Assembly (NCBI RefSeq): GCF_041468085.1
Contig: NZ_CP121017.1
Location: 558,001 to 622,000 of the forward strand
Direction of reading: 5' to 3'
From: Tistrella mobilis
GTDB lineage: Bacteria; Pseudomonadota; Alphaproteobacteria; Tistrellales; Tistrellaceae
DNA length: 64,000 nucleotides
Each line of letters opens with the position of its first letter. The stretch's first letter is position 1. The notes under the pieces were generated by a model that was given only the letters and a program-made list of their open reading frames with translations, made no database searches and was not told the DNA's origin. Shown here piece by piece: positions 34,664-43,385 of the stretch. The position numbers and the translations under genes were made by a program.

Positions 34664-36292
34664 ATGGAACGGGAAGTGATGGAATTTGACGTGGTCATCG
34701 TTGGCGCCGGCCCTGCCGGCCTGTCGGCGGCGATCCGTCTGAAACAGCTCGCCGCCGAGAACGACCACGACGTCTCCGTCTGCGTCATCGAAAAAGGGTC
34801 GGAGGTCGGCGCGCATATCCTGGCCGGCGCCTGCTTCGAGCCGCGGGCGCTCAACGAACTGATCCCCGACTGGAAGGAGAAGGGCGCGCCCCTGAACCAG
34901 CCGGCCGACGAGGATCGGTTCCTGCTGCTGACGGAGTCCAACCACATCCGGCTGCCGACGCCGCCGCAGATGAACAATCACGGCAACTACGTCATCAGCC
35001 TGGGCAATCTGGCCCGCTGGCTGGCGGAGCAGGCCGAGGCGCTGGAGGTCGAGGTCTATCCCGGCTTCGCGGCGGCCGAGGTGCTCTATGACGAGCAGGG
35101 CCGGGTGAAGGGCGTCGCCACCGGCGATCTGGGCATCGGCCGCGACGGCGAGCAGAAGTCGGGCTATACCCCGGGTGTCGAGCTGCATGCGAAATACACC
35201 CTGTTCGCCGAAGGCGCCCGCGGCTCGCTGACCCGCATGCTGACCGACAAGTTCGGCCTGCGCGACAATTGCGACCCGCAGACCTATGGCATCGGCATCA
35301 AGGAGCTGTGGGAGATCGATCCGGCCAAGCACAAGCCGGGCCTGGTCATCCACACCATCGGCTGGCCGCTGGACACCAAGACCTATTCGGGGTCGTTCCT
35401 CTATCACATGGAGAACAACCAGGTCGCCGTGGGCCTGGTGATCGGCCTCGACTATCAGAACCCGCATATCTCGCCCTTCGACGAGTTCCAGCGGCTGAAG
35501 CAGCATCCGGCGCTGCGCGACTATTTCGAGGGCGCCAAGCGCATCGCCTATGGCGCCCGCGCACTGACCGAGGGCGGCTTCCAGTCGGTCCCGCAGCTGG
35601 CCTTCCCGGGCGGCGTGCTGATCGGCTGCACGGCGGGCTTCATGAACGTGCCCAAGGTCAAGGGCAGCCACACGGCGATGAAGACCGGCATGCTGGCCGC
35701 CGAAGCCGCCTTCGAGGCGCTGAAGGACGGCCGGGCGAACGACGTGCTCGACGCCTATCCGGCGCTCTATGAACAGAGCTGGGTGTATCAGGAACTGAAG
35801 AAGGTGCGGAACATCCGCCCCTCCTTCAACAAAGGCCTGCTGGCCGGCCTCGCCTATTCGGCGCTGGACACCTATCTGTTCCGCGGCAATGCGCCCTGGA
35901 CCTTCCACCACCACGAAGACCACAAGTCGCTGAAGCCGGCCTCGGCCTGCAAGAAGATCGTCTATCCCAAGCCCGACGGAAAGATCAGCTTCGACAAGCT
36001 GTCCTCGGTGTTCCTGTCGAACACCAATCACGAGGAGGATCAGCCGATCCATCTGCGGCTGAAGGATCCGTCGGTGCCGGTGACGGTGAACCTGCCCACA
36101 TATGACGCCCCCGAGCAGCGCTATTGCCCGGCCGGCGTGTACGAGATCGTGCAGGAAGACGCCGGCCCGCGGCTGCAGATCAACGCGCAGAACTGCGTGC
36201 ACTGCAAGACCTGCGACATCAAGGACCCGACCCAGAACATCGTCTGGACGGTGCCCGAGGGCGCGGGCGGCCCCAACTATCCCAACATGTGA
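34664..36292 (+). CDS. Electron transfer flavoprotein-ubiquinone oxidoreductase
   Basis: The 542-residue inner-membrane-associated flavoprotein passes electrons from ETF to ubiquinone. It has an FAD-binding GxGxxG motif ([20 protein letters not shown]), a central domain with [12 protein letters not shown], and a C-terminal [4Fe-4S] motif ([19 protein letters not shown]), with an upstream cysteine in YCPAGVYE. Normal length. ATG 34664 opens the conserved sequence. A hairpin at 36302 closes the unit. Confidence 0.96.
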   Translation: MEREVMEFDVVIVGAGPAGLSAAIRLKQLAAENDHDVSVCVIEKGSEVGAHILAGACFEPRALNELIPDWKEKGAPLNQPADEDRFLLLTESNHIRLPTPPQMNNHGNYVISLGNLARWLAEQAEALEVEVYPGFAAAEVLYDEQGRVKGVATGDLGIGRDGEQKSGYTPGVELHAKYTLFAEGARGSLTRMLTDKFGLRDNCDPQTYGIGIKELWEIDPAKHKPGLVIHTIGWPLDTKTYSGSFLYHMENNQVAVGLVIGLDYQNPHISPFDEFQRLKQHPALRDYFEGAKRIAYGARALTEGGFQSVPQLAFPGGVLIGCTAGFMNVPKVKGSHTAMKTGMLAAEAAFEALKDGRANDVLDAYPALYEQSWVYQELKKVRNIRPSFNKGLLAGLAYSALDTYLFRGNAPWTFHHHEDHKSLKPASACKKIVYPKPDGKISFDKLSSVFLSNTNHEEDQPIHLRLKDPSVPVTVNLPTYDAPEQRYCPAGVYEIVQEDAGPRLQINAQNCVHCKTCDIKDPTQNIVWTVPEGAGGPNYPNM

Positions 36293-36301
36293 CGACGGCA
36301 A

Positions 36302-36326
36302 CGCCCGCCCCGATCAGGGGCGGGCG
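36302..36326 (+). terminator. Hairpin after the ETF-QO gene
   Basis: CGCCCGCCCC (36302-36311) pairs perfectly with GGGGCGGGCG (36317-36326) across a 5-base loop, 10 bases after the stop. No T-run follows. Confidence 0.55.
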
Positions 36327-36405
36327 GCCTGACGACCGGGAGGCGGCATCTCTGAGAGGGGGGCCGCCTTTTGCGTGTCTGCGGCCAGCCGGCACCGGTG
36401 GTGGA

Positions 36406-36455
36406 TTGACATCCGGGTGCGCCGGCACGATATGACCGTTTTAACGAGCGTAAAA
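36406..36455 (+). promoter_or_regulatory. hipBA promoter and candidate HipB operator
   Basis: A perfect -35 TTGACA (36406-36411) is followed after 19 bases by TATGAC (36431-36436). Just downstream, TTTTAACG and CGTAAAA (36439-36455) form an inverted repeat with one bulged base and a 2-base centre. HipB-type antitoxins repress their own operon at such sites. Confidence 0.5.
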
Positions 36456-36497
36456 GCCCTTTGCGACCGGCATGCACGCCAAAATCGGGAGGACGAC

Positions 36498-36833
36498 ATG
36501 GCGGCGCATCTGCGTACCTATTCGCGGGCGACCCGGGATGCGCTCACCCTGATGGGCGGACAGATCCGGCTTGCCCGCAAGCAGCGCCGACTGTCGGAAG
36601 CAGAGCTTGCCGCCCGCATCGGCATCGCGCGCAGCACCCTGCAACTGATCGAGAAGGGCCATCCGAAGGCCGAAATCGGCCTGGTCTTCGAAGCTGCCCA
36701 TCTGGTCGGCATTCCGCTGTTCGTGGCCGACCCGTCGGACCTGCCCGACCGCATCGCCCGCGTCGAGGACAAGCTCGCCCTGCTGCCGCGGTCGATCCGG
36801 CAGCGGCGGACGGAGGTGGTCGATGACTTCTGA
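36498..36833 (+). CDS. HipB-like XRE-family antitoxin/repressor
   Basis: The 111-residue protein has an XRE helix-turn-helix (GQIRLARKQRRLSEAELAAR, IGIARSTLQLIEKGHP, about residues 20-57) and a short C-terminal tail. It overlaps the hipA-like gene by 11 bases, the usual hipBA arrangement, and probably binds the toxin and represses the operon. ATG 36498 is preceded by GGGAGGA at a good distance. Confidence 0.85.
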   Translation: MAAHLRTYSRATRDALTLMGGQIRLARKQRRLSEAELAARIGIARSTLQLIEKGHPKAEIGLVFEAAHLVGIPLFVADPSDLPDRIARVEDKLALLPRSIRQRRTEVVDDF

Positions 36834-38112
36834 TCCCGGAGAGGCTGCGCCCGGCATGCCGATGGAGGCCTATGTCTGGATCTGGCTGCCCGGACGCACG
36901 GAGCCCGTTGTCGCCGGCCGCCTGGCCCGTGACGGCAGCGGTCATGTCTTCAACTATGGCCGATCCTATCTCGATCGGCCGGATGCCATCCCGATCTATC
37001 TGCCGGAACTGCCGCTGAGGCGGGGTGCGATCCGCCCTGCCCCCCCACTGGAGATGGCGGGAGCCCTGCGTGACGGTGCGCCCGATGCCTGGGGGCGTCG
37101 GGTCATCATCAATCGTCTGACCGGCCTGAAAGGGATGGCGGCCGGTGCGGTGGATCTCGACGACCTCACCTTCATGCTGAATGCCGGCTCCGACCGGATC
37201 GGCGCGCTCGACTTTCAGGCGGCGCCGGACCGGTATCGGCCCCGCGAGGCGGATCAGACGGTGACGATCGAGGATCTGCACGCCGCTGCCGGACATGTGG
37301 AACGTGGGGAGCCTGTGCCGCCGGCCCTGGACAAGGCGCTCTTCCATGGCAGTTCCATCGGCGGCGCCCGCCCGAAGGCCCTGATCGACGACGGCCGGAC
37401 GAAGCTGATCGCCAAGTTTTCGGCCACGAACGATACCTATGCGGTGGTGAAGGCGGAGTACGTCGCGATGCGACTTGCCCGGGATGCGGCCGGTCTTGAT
37501 GTTGCGCCGGTCCGGCTCGCCAGAGCGAATGGCAAGGATGTGCTTCTGGTCGAGCGTTTTGATCGGGTGTGGACGGAGCGCGGCTGGACACGGCGTGCCA
37601 TGGTGTCCGCACTGACCATGCTTGGCCTGCACGAAATGGAGGCGCGCTATGCCAGTTACCGGGATCTTGCCGACCTCGTTCGGGCGCGCTTCACCCGGCC
37701 GCGGGAGACATTGAGGGAACTGTTCGGACGGGTGGTCTTCAACGTCCTGTCAGGCAATACCGACGATCACGCCCGCAATCATGCCGCCTTCTGGGACGGC
37801 GCCTCGCTGACCCTGACGCCCGCCTATGACATCTGCCCGCAGCTTCGCAGCGGCCGGGACGCCAATCAGGCGATGCTGATCGGGGAGACCGACCGCCGCA
37901 GCCGTCTTGAAACCTGCCGCATGGCCGCCCACGCCTTTCTGCTCGGCGATGCGGAGGCGCGTGCCATCATTGCGGCGCAGATCGCAGGCATTCGCGCGCA
38001 CTGGGCACGCATATGCGATGAGGCGGAGCTGAGCGCGACCGACCGCGCCCTGCTGTGGCGGCGCCAGTTTCTGAACGACTATGCCTTCGAGGATTTTGAC
38101 GACAGAGACTGA
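36823..38112 (+). CDS. HipA-like serine/threonine kinase toxin
   Basis: The 429-residue protein has the HipA N-subdomain (about 15-130), the Gly-rich loop GSSIGGARPKAL (176-187), and the catalytic GNTDDHARN (about 311-319, D314) and YDICPQ (about 335-340, D336). In E. coli HipA the matching residues are needed to phosphorylate GltX. All key residues appear intact, so the toxin is probably active. The target is not predictable. The 3' end converges on an HxlR-type gene with an 8-base gap. Confidence 0.88.
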   Translation: MTSDPGEAAPGMPMEAYVWIWLPGRTEPVVAGRLARDGSGHVFNYGRSYLDRPDAIPIYLPELPLRRGAIRPAPPLEMAGALRDGAPDAWGRRVIINRLTGLKGMAAGAVDLDDLTFMLNAGSDRIGALDFQAAPDRYRPREADQTVTIEDLHAAAGHVERGEPVPPALDKALFHGSSIGGARPKALIDDGRTKLIAKFSATNDTYAVVKAEYVAMRLARDAAGLDVAPVRLARANGKDVLLVERFDRVWTERGWTRRAMVSALTMLGLHEMEARYASYRDLADLVRARFTRPRETLRELFGRVVFNVLSGNTDDHARNHAAFWDGASLTLTPAYDICPQLRSGRDANQAMLIGETDRRSRLETCRMAAHAFLLGDAEARAIIAAQIAGIRAHWARICDEAELSATDRALLWRRQFLNDYAFEDFDDRD

Positions 38113-38120
38113 ATGAACGG

Positions 38121-38489
38121 CTACTCGGGATTCACCCGAGCATCGTATTGAAGACGATTATCCTGGATGATCTTTTGATGAGCAGTCGCCCATTCGGCCA
38201 GCTGCTTCACACTGTGCGCCAACGAGTGCCCCAACGGCGTCAATGCATATTCGACTCGAGGTGGCGTGTCGGGATGCACCGTCCTCTCGACCATTCCGTC
38301 GCGTTCCAGGGCCTTGAGCGTCCTGGTCAGCATCTGCTGGGAAATGCCACTGACGTGCCTCTTGATCGCATTGAAACGCTGGGGAGCGTGCCGGAGCGCT
38401 ACGATTACCTGAATGGTCCACTTGTCACCGATCCGACCGAGAACCTCACTGACGCCCTGGCAACTGTCACCCGCAGCAGTCCTATCCAT
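38121..38489 (-). CDS. HxlR-family transcriptional regulator
   Basis: The 122-residue winged-helix protein matches HxlR regulators: GDKWTIQVIVALRHAPQRFN, GISQQMLTRTLKALERDGMV and VEYALTPLGHSL. These sense electrophiles or redox state and usually control a divergent oxidoreductase or quinone reductase gene. Here the upstream side is occupied by a decayed transposase, so the original target gene may be lost. ATG 38489 follows GGGGAG at 8 bases. Confidence 0.88.
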   Translation of the reverse strand: MDRTAAGDSCQGVSEVLGRIGDKWTIQVIVALRHAPQRFNAIKRHVSGISQQMLTRTLKALERDGMVERTVHPDTPPRVEYALTPLGHSLAHSVKQLAEWATAHQKIIQDNRLQYDARVNPE

Positions 38490-38557
38490 ATGACCTGCTC
38501 CCCAAAATATGCTTTTGACGGTCGATCGTCGGTCAAATAACCAGGCTCCAGACTCAA

Positions 38558-39305
38558 TCACACCCAGAATGCGATGATGGCCGCAAGGGCCACGGCTGAT
38601 AGGAAATTGGCTGCGAGCTTGTCATAGCGTGTCGCAACACGCCTGAAGTCCTTGAGGCGACAGAAAGCGTTCTCAACGACGATTGCGATAACGCTTCCGG
38701 TCATACGCAACCTTCCGTTTTCGGTTGGTCCGCCCCGGGATCACCGGAACGGTACCGCGGTCGCGCAGGGACGCGCGGAGCCTGTCGGCGTCATAGCTCT
38801 TGTCCGCGATGAGGTAACGAGTTTTCGGAATCCTGGACAGCAACAGATCCGCTCCTGTCATGTCGGACGCATTTCCAGGCCTGAGCACGAGCGTATGAGG
38901 TCGTCCAAGAGTATCCGTCAGGAGGTGGACTTTGGTTGTCTGCCCGCCGCGCGATTTGCCGATCGCCTGAGAGTTCGCCCCCCTTTCCCCATGTGCTGAC
39001 CGATGGGCTTTCACATAGGTGGAGTCGATCGCCATTGACTTCGTCACGGCTCCGGATGCTACCAAAGCCTCCACTAGGCCCGTCCAGAAACGACGCCCGG
39101 ACCATCGGTGGAAGCGGTTGTAGATGGTTGTCGACGGCCCGTATTCCGCGGGGCAGTCACACCATCGACATCCGGTCCGCAGCACATGGATGATCCCGGA
39201 AATCACTCATCGGTCATCCACACGCCGGGCACCCGGCTGGTTCTTGGGCAGGTGCGGCTCAAGCTGAGCCCACTGTTCGTCCGACAACCAGAAAAGCTGA
39301 GACAT
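38558..39305 (-). pseudogene. Decayed IS5-family (IS427-group) transposase
   Basis: Read from ATG 39305, the frame gives MSQLFWLSDEQWAQLEPHLP, then meets an in-frame TGA at 39209-39207 after 32 codons. The same frame continues for about 177 codons with the DDE-type core (SMAIDSTYVKAHRSA, TDTLGRPHTLVL, ADKSYDADRLR) to a second stop near 38673. The family C-terminus (VENAFCRLKDFRRVATRYDK, ending near 38558) lies in another frame. One nonsense change and one frame change are thus present; the latter could be natural frameshifting in this IS group. I could not define terminal inverted repeats. It separates hxlR from the abiE genes. Confidence 0.85.
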
Positions 39306-39378
39306 CGTGTTCCTCGTGGTTACAGACCACTGGAATTACAGAATGATCTCATTATCAAGAGGTTGGTTGGGTTTGACC

Positions 39379-40416
39379 CTAGCTATTAATGGCGTCTTGG
39401 AGCGCAGCAACTTTTTCTAGTATATCGCCGAACGGCGGCGGTGTCTGGTCGAACATCATCGGCGCCATCGCCCGATAATCCGCTTTCAGGTCTTTGACGC
39501 GCGCGTCGTCCGGTGTCAGCCGGAGCGTGCCTGGCCGGGCCGTATCGTAGCTGGCCCAGCTTGAACGGAAGAAGGTGGCTTTGTGTCTTGCCACCTGCGC
39601 CAGCAAGTTAAGGTCGGCGATGGCGGCCTGGCCCTCGTCCGTGTCGAGAAGCATGGCGAGGTCGTAGTAGTGCCGAGAAAAATACTGCGGCGTCGGTGAC
39701 GCCGCCGGGCGATGCGCCTCCGCATGGAGCGCGGTCGCCTTCTCCCAGAAGGTGCGCCGCGCTGACAGCACCGTCACGCGGGTGTCGGGATCGGCGAAGT
39801 AGTTCGGATAGTCGTCGGCGGCGTAGGGACGGATGACCTTCTCTTCGGTCGGCCAGGGATCGCCGCGCGCGCCCAGTTCGAATTTCACGCGCGGGGTGAT
39901 GTAGGCCATGCCCTCGTATCCGGTGGCAGGTAGCGCGGTCGGATAGTGGAAGTTGATCGTTTGGGCGTCGCCGGCATCTGTCTCCAGCGACCACGCGCCG
40001 TTGGTCGGTTCGCCGAGTTGTTCGACGATCGCGGCGCGAAGCGCCGGGAGAAGTTTCCCGGCGATGTGCCGCTCGACGTCGCTGACCAGATCGTCGATAA
40101 GCCGGGCTGCCTGCTTCCTGCTGATCCCTTCCTTCTCGGGATCGCGCTCGTCGGTGTATCCAAGTTCGGCCCGGTTGAACGACAGGTCGATGTCCTCGGA
40201 GAACCGGCGGATGGCATTGAACGCCTTGGAAAGCGAGGTGCCGCCCTTAAAGACGAGGGTGGTCGTGGTGCCCTTGGGGAGACCGAACAGGCGCCGCAGG
40301 CTCCAGCAGACCCAAAAGTCCTTTTCGATGATCGTGTCGGCGACGCCCCGGCCGGCGCCAGCCTCCCCGAAGAGAGCTGCGCGATCGCGAGCGGGGAGGC
40401 GGGCGACATCATCCAT
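39379..40416 (-). CDS. AbiEii-type nucleotidyltransferase toxin
   Basis: The 345-residue protein has the nucleotidyltransferase motif LVFKGGTSLSK (54-64) and SEDIDLS (73-79) of the AbiEii/DUF1814 family, known as GTP-binding nucleotidyltransferase toxins of type IV systems. Residues EKDFWVCW (31-38) and KATALHAE (central) are also conserved. It overlaps the antitoxin gene by 8 bases. ATG 40416 is used because the frame upstream lies inside the antitoxin gene. Catalytic residues appear intact. Confidence 0.9.
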   Translation of the reverse strand: MDDVARLPARDRAALFGEAGAGRGVADTIIEKDFWVCWSLRRLFGLPKGTTTTLVFKGGTSLSKAFNAIRRFSEDIDLSFNRAELGYTDERDPEKEGISRKQAARLIDDLVSDVERHIAGKLLPALRAAIVEQLGEPTNGAWSLETDAGDAQTINFHYPTALPATGYEGMAYITPRVKFELGARGDPWPTEEKVIRPYAADDYPNYFADPDTRVTVLSARRTFWEKATALHAEAHRPAASPTPQYFSRHYYDLAMLLDTDEGQAAIADLNLLAQVARHKATFFRSSWASYDTARPGTLRLTPDDARVKDLKADYRAMAPMMFDQTPPPFGDILEKVAALQDAINS

Positions 40417-41038
40417 CGTTATCGGCCGCGGCTGCGTTGGCGATCGAAACGAGTGTGGGCCGCATCCAGGCAGGCGCGTGACGCGCGGTTGACGCCAGCC
40501 TTTTCTTGTCGTTGGCCGAAAGCTGGCGCGCCGCGATCTGCGCGACGTCAGCCGCCCGAACGGGGCCGACATGGCGAAGGGCCTGAAACACCGTTCCGGC
40601 GGGGCTGCCCGGCGCGATCAGATGTTTGGGCGAGGCGTGACGAAGATCCACGACGCGCTTTCCCAGCACGACGCGCCGCGACGGACCATCGGTGAGATAG
40701 GTGCTTTGCGCCGGGACCTGCGTCGAAAGGCCGAGCGCGTTCGCTGCCCGTGCGCCGGCGATCTGCACCCGCGAGCCGGTCTCCCGGGCCAGCGCCTGAG
40801 CGACTTCGTCGGGAGCGGGCGACAGCGCCCCGAGCTTCGGGTGCAGCTTGGGAAAGTCGTAGAGCCCGCGTGCCAGCCGACGAAGCTGCCCGCTTTTCAC
40901 CAGCCGGGAGAGGGCCTGATCGACAGACGGGCGAGCGGCAACCGTGAGGAAGTCGCTGGGCGTAAAGACGCTGCCGCGTCCGCGGGCGCGGACGCGCTTC
41001 ATGATCCGGTCGGGAACAGAGGCGGCAATCGTCGTCAT
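40409..41038 (-). CDS. AbiEi-type antitoxin/autorepressor (DUF6088-like)
   Basis: The 209-residue protein has an N-terminal winged-helix domain (FTPSDFLTVAARPSVDQALS, LVKSGQLRRLARGLYDFPKL) and a C-terminal antitoxin domain. AbiEi proteins bind inverted repeats before their own operon. Here ATG 41038 lies 3 bases from such a repeat, and there is no Shine-Dalgarno sequence. Confidence 0.88.
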   Translation of the reverse strand: MTTIAASVPDRIMKRVRARGRGSVFTPSDFLTVAARPSVDQALSRLVKSGQLRRLARGLYDFPKLHPKLGALSPAPDEVAQALARETGSRVQIAGARAANALGLSTQVPAQSTYLTDGPSRRVVLGKRVVDLRHASPKHLIAPGSPAGTVFQALRHVGPVRAADVAQIAARQLSANDKKRLASTARHAPAWMRPTLVSIANAAAADNDG

Positions 41039-41041
41039 GCG

Positions 41042-41076
41042 TCAGAAAATAGGCGGTCTTTTTCTGACGTTCAAGG
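41042..41076 (-). promoter_or_regulatory. abiE promoter covered by an inverted repeat operator
   Basis: On the minus strand TTGAAC (41076-41071), 17 bases, then TATTTT (41053-41048). CGTCAGAAAA (41042-41051) and TTTTCTGACG (41062-41071) are perfect 10-base arms that cover the -10 and touch the -35. The expected transcription start is within a few bases of ATG 41038, so the mRNA would be leaderless. Confidence 0.7.
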
Positions 41077-41209
41077 GCGGCCTCCCGGTGGCGCGGCCGG
41101 TCGGATTACGTCCCACCCCGTGGTGTGGCCGCGGCAGTTGCCGGGTCAGGTCATTCCAGCCGGCGACGCCCGGTGTCAGACGGGCAACGCGCCCCTCAGC
41201 GGCTGGGGA

Positions 41210-41905
41210 TCACCCCTCATCCACCGGCAGCGCCGGCCGCAGCAGGCAGCCCTGGCCGCCGTTGAGGCCGGGGTCGTAGCGGCTGCCGAGGGCGTGCATC
41301 AGAGTGTCGACGGCGTCGAGGTAGAAGGTGAGTTCGCCGACGACCTTTGCTTCGTCGAGCACCAGCAGGTCGGACACCGCGCCGTGGAACATGGCGTGGG
41401 TGACCCGCATCGCCGTTTCGGGCGTCCAGCCGGGGGCGAGGTGATCTGCGGCGGCGGCCCGGGCCATGATCTGGCGGACCAGCGTCATGAAATGCGCCCG
41501 GTCCGCCTGCTGGCGTTCATGCAGCGGCGAGCGGTCATGGGCCTGATCGATGCGGGTGAAGATGATCCGGAAAATCAGGCGCCGGCGCTCGTCGTTGACG
41601 ATCATGCTGAGGGCGTCGCGGCTCGATTCATGGAAGAGGTCGAGCGGCCGCCGGTCGGTGATCCGGCCGGCGGCCAGATCTTCCATCACCTGTTCCTGAG
41701 GCAGGCGCACCCGTTCGAGCATGGCGTCGAGCAGGTCGGACTTGTTCTTGAAATGCCAGTAGATCGCCCCGCGGGTGACGCCGGCCAGACGTGCCACATG
41801 TTCCAGGGCACAGGCCGCGACACCTTCGGCATCGAAGGCGGCAGCCGCAGCATCCAGGATCTGCTGGCGGGTCTTTTCGGCATCTTCCTTGGTGCGTCTG
41901 GCCAC
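41210..41905 (-). CDS. TetR-family repressor of the RND pump (AcrR/TtgR type)
   Basis: The 231-residue protein has the TetR helix-turn-helix (VARLAGVTRGAIYWHFKNKS, about 38-57) and a MAATS-type ligand domain (LDLFHESSRDALSMI, RIIFTRIDQAHDRSPLHERQ). Such proteins repress a divergent acrAB operon and release on drug binding. It is divergent from the RND operon across 283 bases that contain a matching operator. Confidence 0.93.
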   Translation of the reverse strand: MARRTKEDAEKTRQQILDAAAAAFDAEGVAACALEHVARLAGVTRGAIYWHFKNKSDLLDAMLERVRLPQEQVMEDLAAGRITDRRPLDLFHESSRDALSMIVNDERRRLIFRIIFTRIDQAHDRSPLHERQQADRAHFMTLVRQIMARAAAADHLAPGWTPETAMRVTHAMFHGAVSDLLVLDEAKVVGELTFYLDAVDTLMHALGSRYDPGLNGGQGCLLRPALPVDEG

Positions 41906-42045
41906 GATCGGTCTCGGTTCCCTCAGGCAGGGGGTGATTCAGGGGCGCCCCGGCTCGCCCCGAGCGGTTTGCGCCCCGGGTGCATATAACACGTTCCCGC
42001 AAAAATAACGGATCCCGCGGCGAATGCCGTGATGGACGTCACTTT

Positions 42046-42067
42046 ACATACATTCATGCACGTATAT
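42046..42067. promoter_or_regulatory. AcrR/TtgR-like operator between tetR and the RND genes
   Basis: The 22-base sequence that starts ACATACATTCATG and ends CACGTATAT is an imperfect palindrome (8 of 11 positions match) with the ACATACATT pattern known from AcrR operators. It lies in the shared promoter region. Confidence 0.6.
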
Positions 42068-42188
42068 TACTTGTGCAGTGCACTCGCCTCCACCCCCTTC
42101 GTGACGGCGTTAGATCCACGCCGCGGCGGCAGCCCACCCTCCGGGGGAGCGGCAGGCGGCGGGTCTCGACAGGAATTGAGGAAGATCC

Positions 42189-43385
42189 ATGGTCCGGTAC
42201 CGTTTCGGGCGGCGCGACAGACGCGCCGGCCCCGCTGTCGTTCTGTCGACGATCGCCGCTCTCGCCCTTGCTGCGTGTGATGCGGCGGAGTCGAATGCGC
42301 CCGCACAGCAGCAGGGCGGGCAGATGCCGCCGGCACAGGTGAGTGTCGTCGAGGCGACGCCGCGCAATCTGCCGCTGTCTTATGAATATGCCGGCCGGGT
42401 CGCCGGTTCGAAGTCGGTCGAGGTGCGCGCCCGGGTCCAGGGGATCCTGCTTGAGCGGACCTATGTGGAAGGCGCGCGCGTCGAAGCGGGCGACCTGCTG
42501 TTCCGCATCGACCCCGATACCTACAAGGCGGCGGTTGCCGAAGCCGAGGCTTCGGTGGCCGAATCGAGGGCCAGCCTCGCCAAGGCCGATCGCGACTGGG
42601 CGCGCGGAGCGAAGCTGTTCCAGCAGAACGCGATCAGCGCGTCGGAACGCGACCAGCTGCTTTCGGCCCGCGATCTTGCCCGGGCATCTCTGGCCTCGGC
42701 GGAAGCGCGGCTCGACACCGCCAAGATCAACCTGGCCTATACCGAAGTGCGCGCACCGATCGCCGGCGTGACCAGCATCGAGGAAGTGTCCGAAGGCAGC
42801 CTGGTCGGCACCGGTTCGACCGACAGCCTGCTGACCACGATCACCCGGCTCGACCCGGTCTATATCAACTTCTCGGTGCCCGACAGCGAACGTCAGCGTC
42901 AGCTTCGGCTGGTTGCGGCGACGCCGGGCAAGGAGCAGAAGCTCGACGTTGCGGTGAAGGTCGAGGGGCGTGACGAGGTGGTGCGCGGCCAGGTGAACTT
43001 TGCCGACAGCACCATCGACCCCTCCACCGGCACCGTGCGGCTGCGCGCCGAGGTCTCTAATCCGGACGAGGCGCTGATGCCCGGCCAGTTCGTGCGGGTG
43101 TCGCTGCAGGGCCTGACCCTGCCCAATGCCATCGCGGTGCCGCAGGAAGCCGTGCAGCAGGGGCCGAACGGCACCTTCGTCTATGTCGTGGAAGAGGGCG
43201 GCAAGGCCGGCGTGCGGCCGGTGGTGCTGGGCCCGACGGTCGGCAAGGAGTGGGTGGTCGAGCAGGGCCTGGCATCGGGCGACGACGTGATCGTCGGCGG
43301 TACGATCAAGGTCCGCCCGGGCGCCCCGGTGCAGGTTGCCAAGGGCGGTGATGCCGCCCCGGCACGCCCGGAGGGTGGTGCATGA
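42189..43385 (+). CDS. RND efflux periplasmic adaptor (AcrA/MexA type)
   Basis: The 398-residue lipoprotein has a lipobox (ALALAACD, Cys near residue 30), a lipoyl/hairpin region ([20 protein letters not shown] and the alpha-hairpin about 105-165), and beta-barrel and membrane-proximal domains. It bridges the inner-membrane pump and outer-membrane channel. GAGGAAG precedes ATG 42189. Its stop overlaps the pump start by 4 bases. Confidence 0.94.
   Translation: MVRYRFGRRDRRAGPAVVLSTIAALALAACDAAESNAPAQQQGGQMPPAQVSVVEATPRNLPLSYEYAGRVAGSKSVEVRARVQGILLERTYVEGARVEAGDLLFRIDPDTYKAAVAEAEASVAESRASLAKADRDWARGAKLFQQNAISASERDQLLSARDLARASLASAEARLDTAKINLAYTEVRAPIAGVTSIEEVSEGSLVGTGSTDSLLTTITRLDPVYINFSVPDSERQRQLRLVAATPGKEQKLDVAVKVEGRDEVVRGQVNFADSTIDPSTGTVRLRAEVSNPDEALMPGQFVRVSLQGLTLPNAIAVPQEAVQQGPNGTFVYVVEEGGKAGVRPVVLGPTVGKEWVVEQGLASGDDVIVGGTIKVRPGAPVQVAKGGDAAPARPEGGA

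Noticed and set aside
39306-39378. Terminal inverted repeats and target duplication of the IS5-family element
   Set aside because: Short similar stretches (CTCCAGACTC and TTCCAGTGGTCT) exist at both sides, but I could not align them as proper ends.
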